Assembly (NCBI RefSeq): GCF_000718515.1
Contig: NZ_JNZS01000048.1
Location: forward strand, 1-15,228
DNA length: 15,228 nucleotides
Direction: 5' to 3'
Origin: Micromonospora parva
Lineage (GTDB): Bacteria; Actinomycetota; Actinomycetes; Mycobacteriales; Micromonosporaceae
A program made the position numbers and the translations under genes. Shown in pieces: positions 13,638 to 15,228 of this stretch. Position 1 is the stretch's first letter, and the number at the start of each line of letters is the position of its first letter. The notes beneath the pieces were generated by a model. The model was not told the origin of the DNA and ran no database searches. It saw nothing but the letters and a program-made list of their open reading frames with translations.

Positions 13638-13689
13638 CTCTAAAAACTGGCGGCCGTGCACGCCGTCCGGCCGATTGGCCGTTTTTGAG
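13638..13689 (-). promoter_or_regulatory. Structured 5' leader abutting the cspA ribosome binding site
   Basis: In mRNA sense, CUC-AAAAAC-GGC pairs with GCC-GUUUUU-GAG at the two ends of this interval (two single-U bulges). A nested GGCCG/CGGCC stem sits at 13652-13656/13668-13672. The closing GAG (13638-13640) is part of the GAGGGAG Shine-Dalgarno (13634-13640). The A:U-rich middle of the stem is the kind that melts easily. A thermosensor or csp-type leader role is inference. Confidence 0.5.
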
Positions 13690-13850
13690 CAGCGGTGCCT
13701 GAGGCGGCCCCACGAAGGAGACTTCTCTCAACCCACGCCATCTCGCAACAGCGGGGACCAGCAAATCACGGACGCAAAAAGTCTGTCACGACCTCTCCGA
13801 CGAATTTCTCCGACATGTGACCTGACGGATGCCTCAGGCGTGCCGGGTGG
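13690..13850 (-). promoter_or_regulatory. Upstream region of cspA, probable promoter and long leader
   Basis: This stretch is the least GC-rich in the window and has no credible gene. On the - strand GTGACA (13784-13789) could be a -35, but its partner 18 nt on (TTTGCT) is a poor -10. The motif TCGGAGA is repeated directly near 13796-13815. The promoter is probably here, giving a leader of well over 100 nt. Confidence 0.3.
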
Positions 13851-13868
13851 CGGGTGATGCCATGCGAA

Positions 13869-13900
13869 AGCCCCCTTCCCATCGATGCGGGAAGGGGGCT
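13869..13900 (-). terminator. Terminator of the holin-DUF3618-DUF4235 operon
   Basis: AGCCCCCTTCCC (13869-13880) and GGGAAGGGGGCT (13889-13900) form a perfect 12-bp stem with an 8-nt loop, 16 nt past the DUF4235 stop. On the - strand it is followed by TTTCGC, a short U tract. Confidence 0.8.
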
Positions 13901-13915
13901 GACGTCGCTGTCTGG

Positions 13916-14188
13916 TCAGTCCGGCCAGCTGCCGGTCATCCGGCGTACGCCGACCGCGCCGCCCCGGTCCACGGCGGCCCGGACGACCGCGAAGATGGCG
14001 CCCTGCAATGCCGCGGCCGCCAGGATCTCGCCCCAGCCGCGATCCTCGTCGGTCGCGTTGGGCGCCTCACCGTCGCCCGCGGTGACCTTCCAGACCTGCC
14101 GGAAGATCGCCCCGGCCACCGCCCCCGCGGCGATGCCCATCAACACGCCGACCGGCCGGTACGCGACCCTGCCGATGCTCTTACTCAC
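13916..14188 (-). CDS. DUF4235 domain membrane protein
   Basis: This 90-residue protein matches the actinobacterial DUF4235 pattern: a short basic N-terminus (SKSIGRVAYRPVG), a first hydrophobic helix (about 13-29, VGVLMGIAAGAVAGAIF), the FRQVWK segment, an acidic hydrophilic loop (GDGEAPNATDEDRGWGE), a second helix (about 53-70, EILAAAALQGAIFAVVRAAV), and a tail rich in Gly and Arg. The start is GTG at 14188, overlapping the TGA of the DUF3618 gene (GTGA), so translation is coupled. It is last in a three-gene operon and ends at a strong hairpin. The family has no established function; cell-envelope or stress association is inference from its partners. Confidence 0.85.
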   Translation of the reverse strand: MSKSIGRVAYRPVGVLMGIAAGAVAGAIFRQVWKVTAGDGEAPNATDEDRGWGEILAAAALQGAIFAVVRAAVDRGGAVGVRRMTGSWPD

Positions 14189-14559
14189 CTACGCCTCCCC
14201 CGCACGATCATCAACACCACAACGGTGGCCACCGCACCGGCCGCGATGGCCGCCCACGGCATCGGGTTGCGGCGCACCAACTCGCCCTTGTCGTACGCCT
14301 GTGCGCGTACCAACTCGCTTTTCTCGTGGGCCCGCGCCCGCGCCATCCCCGCGCCCCGCACGGCCTGCCCGCGGACCCGGGCGACGGTCTGTGCCGCCTG
14401 CTCACGCATCCGCTCCTTGGCCTGCTCGGCGGACTCCCTGAGACGCGCCTTGACGTCGGCCTTGGCGGCCAACGCCTCCATCGTCTCGCCCAGCTCGACC
14501 CTGGTGCGACGAATCTCCTCGCGCAGCGCCTCCGTGTCGCCGGTCCCGTTGCCGGTCAT
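14185..14559 (-). CDS. DUF3618 domain protein with C-terminal membrane anchor
   Basis: This 124-residue protein has an N-terminal DUF3618 motif (EALREEIRRTRVELGETMEALAAKADVKARL, about 10-40). A long charged amphipathic helix rich in Arg, Ala and Glu (about 38-97) follows and is likely to be coiled coil. A single transmembrane helix (about 100-119, PWAAIAAGAVATVVVLMIV) ends in RGRRR. The topology is a cytoplasmic helix tethered by its C-terminus. The ATG at 14559 overlaps the stop of the holin-like gene (ATGA). Two 12-residue segments, RARAHEKSELVR and RAQAYDKGELVR, form an internal repeat before the anchor. Function unknown. Confidence 0.87.
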   Translation of the reverse strand: MTGNGTGDTEALREEIRRTRVELGETMEALAAKADVKARLRESAEQAKERMREQAAQTVARVRGQAVRGAGMARARAHEKSELVRAQAYDKGELVRRNPMPWAAIAAGAVATVVVLMIVRGRRR

Positions 14560-14990
14560 TGCCGCCCCCTGTCCTTCACCGCGGCGGTGACGGTGTCCAT
14601 GTCTGCCCGGAGGCTGCGGACCGTGGCCGCCGGGACCGGCGGGACGGCACGACTGACCTGCTTCTTGCCCACCAGGGCGAGGATGCCGGCCACCAGGAAG
14701 CAGGCCACCGCCACGATCAGCGCCGCGGCCCAGGCGGGCAACACCAGGTCGAGCAGCAGGATCGCCGTGGCGACCAGCGCACCCAGGCCGAAGAACGCGA
14801 GCGCGCCGCCGCCGCCGAACAGGCCGATCCCGATGCCCGCGTGCTTACCCTTCTGGGTCAACTCCGCTCGGGCCAGCGTCAGTTCGTCCCGCACGAGGCG
14901 GGAGATCTGCTCGGTGGCTCGTTGCACCAACTCGGCGGTGGAGGGCTCGCTCCCATTCTGGGATGTGCGGGCTTTCGCCACGTCAGCCAT
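14556..14990 (-). CDS. Phage-holin-family membrane protein (Actinobacterial Holin-X type)
   Basis: This 144-residue protein has a hydrophilic N-terminal amphipathic segment with TAELVQRATEQISRLVRDELTLARAEL (18-44). Two adjacent hydrophobic helices (about 52-80 and 85-108) follow, then a charged C-terminal tail. This is the layout of the Actinobacterial Holin-X family (holin superfamily III). Despite the name, members are chromosomal, and no endolysin or phage gene is nearby, so lysis is not implied. The ATG at 14990 has a strong AAAGGAGGA ribosome binding site and a promoter about 30 bp upstream. It is first of three overlapping genes with DUF3618 and DUF4235, a common actinobacterial grouping, which suggests the three proteins work together at the membrane. 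Confidence 0.88.
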   Translation of the reverse strand: MADVAKARTSQNGSEPSTAELVQRATEQISRLVRDELTLARAELTQKGKHAGIGIGLFGGGGALAFFGLGALVATAILLLDLVLPAWAAALIVAVACFLVAGILALVGKKQVSRAVPPVPAATVRSLRADMDTVTAAVKDRGRQ

Positions 14991-15015
14991 GCTGTCCTCC
15001 TTTCCTCATCACCGC

Positions 15016-15044
15016 GCTGTATGCCCGGAGTCGCCGCTCGTCAA
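15016..15044 (-). promoter_or_regulatory. Promoter of the holin-DUF3618-DUF4235 operon
   Basis: On the - strand a near-consensus -35 TTGACG (15039-15044) is separated by exactly 17 nt from TACAGC (15016-15021). Transcription would start about 20 nt before the ATG at 14990, just ahead of AAAGGAGGA. The -10 lacks the final T. Confidence 0.5.
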
Positions 15045-15053
15045 TCCTAAAGC

Positions 15054-15067
15054 GCGCCAAGTGGCGC
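15054..15067. promoter_or_regulatory. 14-bp palindrome upstream of the holin operon promoter
   Basis: GCGCCA and TGGCGC flank an AG centre, 10 bp upstream of the proposed -35. It is placed like an activator or repressor site, but a GC-rich palindrome this short can occur by chance. Confidence 0.3.
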
Positions 15068-15203
15068 ACCGTCGGTGTTGTCCGCACGCCGCGCCGCCGA
15101 TACGCGGCCACAGCCGCCGCGATCACGCCAGAGACGTCCGGCAGCACATCCCCCACCCAAGCCCGACCAAACCTCCCCGAACGGACCCCTCACCCGGCGC
15201 GCT

Positions 15204-15224
15204 CCCCGCCCCCGCCCCGCCCCC
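15204..15224 (-). other. G-quadruplex-prone tract (- strand)
   Basis: Four C runs (4, 5, 4 and 5 bases) are separated by single G bases on the + strand, giving a tight four-run G-tract on the - strand. The flanking 15068-15203 holds no gene I can support firmly, apart from a doubtful small frame discussed in the findings. Confidence 0.5.
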
Positions 15225-15228
15225 GCAC

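Noticed and set aside
14556..14990. Holin-family gene considered as evidence of a prophage
   Set aside because: No endolysin, integrase, structural or attachment-site sequences nearby. The gene sits in a chromosomal operon with DUF3618 and DUF4235, as is common in actinobacteria.

Overview
The base composition (very high GC, strong G/C at third codon positions), the small-protein families (DUF3618, DUF4235, Actinobacterial Holin-X, DUF1775) and the leaderless gene starts point to a high-GC actinomycete chromosome. The protein sequences suggest the Micromonosporaceae (Micromonospora-like), but this is recognition from memory and no search was run. There is no phage, transposase, CRISPR or rRNA/tRNA signature. 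The window is chromosomal housekeeping and accessory genes separated by repeat-rich convergent intergenic regions.

Layout, left to right. An aldo/keto reductase (-) and a HIT-family Ap4A phosphorylase-like gene (-) are separated by a 25-bp tandem repeat. Next is a secreted peptidoglycan-binding/M15 DD-carboxypeptidase-like enzyme (+), then a 76-bp palindrome, then thrS (-). thrS and the HIT gene are a conserved actinobacterial pair, and here the secreted peptidase sits between them on the opposite strand. Divergent from thrS is a membrane-anchored DUF1775 (YcnI-like) protein (+) with a six-copy nonapeptide repeat in its tail. It converges through about 360 bp of repeats on an ADP-ribosylglycohydrolase (-).

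Divergent from the glycohydrolase is an OmpR-type response regulator/histidine kinase pair (+). Across a 250-bp hairpin-bearing gap, this converges on a two-gene operon (-) of a trans-aconitate methyltransferase-like SAM enzyme and an adenosine-deaminase-family enzyme, joined by a GTGA overlap. A near-perfect 24-bp TetR-type palindrome overlaps the ribosome binding site of that operon and lies in the gap to a divergent second aldo/keto reductase (+). A 63-residue two-helix membrane protein (+) then converges on a cold-shock protein gene (-) through a perfect 18-bp hairpin. The cold-shock gene has a long structured leader. The right end is a three-gene overlapping operon (-): holin-like, DUF3618, DUF4235, with a terminator and a plausible promoter.

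No single locus is clearly a new defence or mobile system. The most distinctive points are: the TetR-like operator with no regulator gene in the window; three starts that each have a TANNNT box exactly 6 nt upstream and so look leaderless; the missing metal-site histidine and the repeat tail of the DUF1775 protein; intergenic palindromic repeats, one of which supplies a stop codon; and a leader hairpin that reaches into the Shine-Dalgarno sequence of the cold-shock gene.
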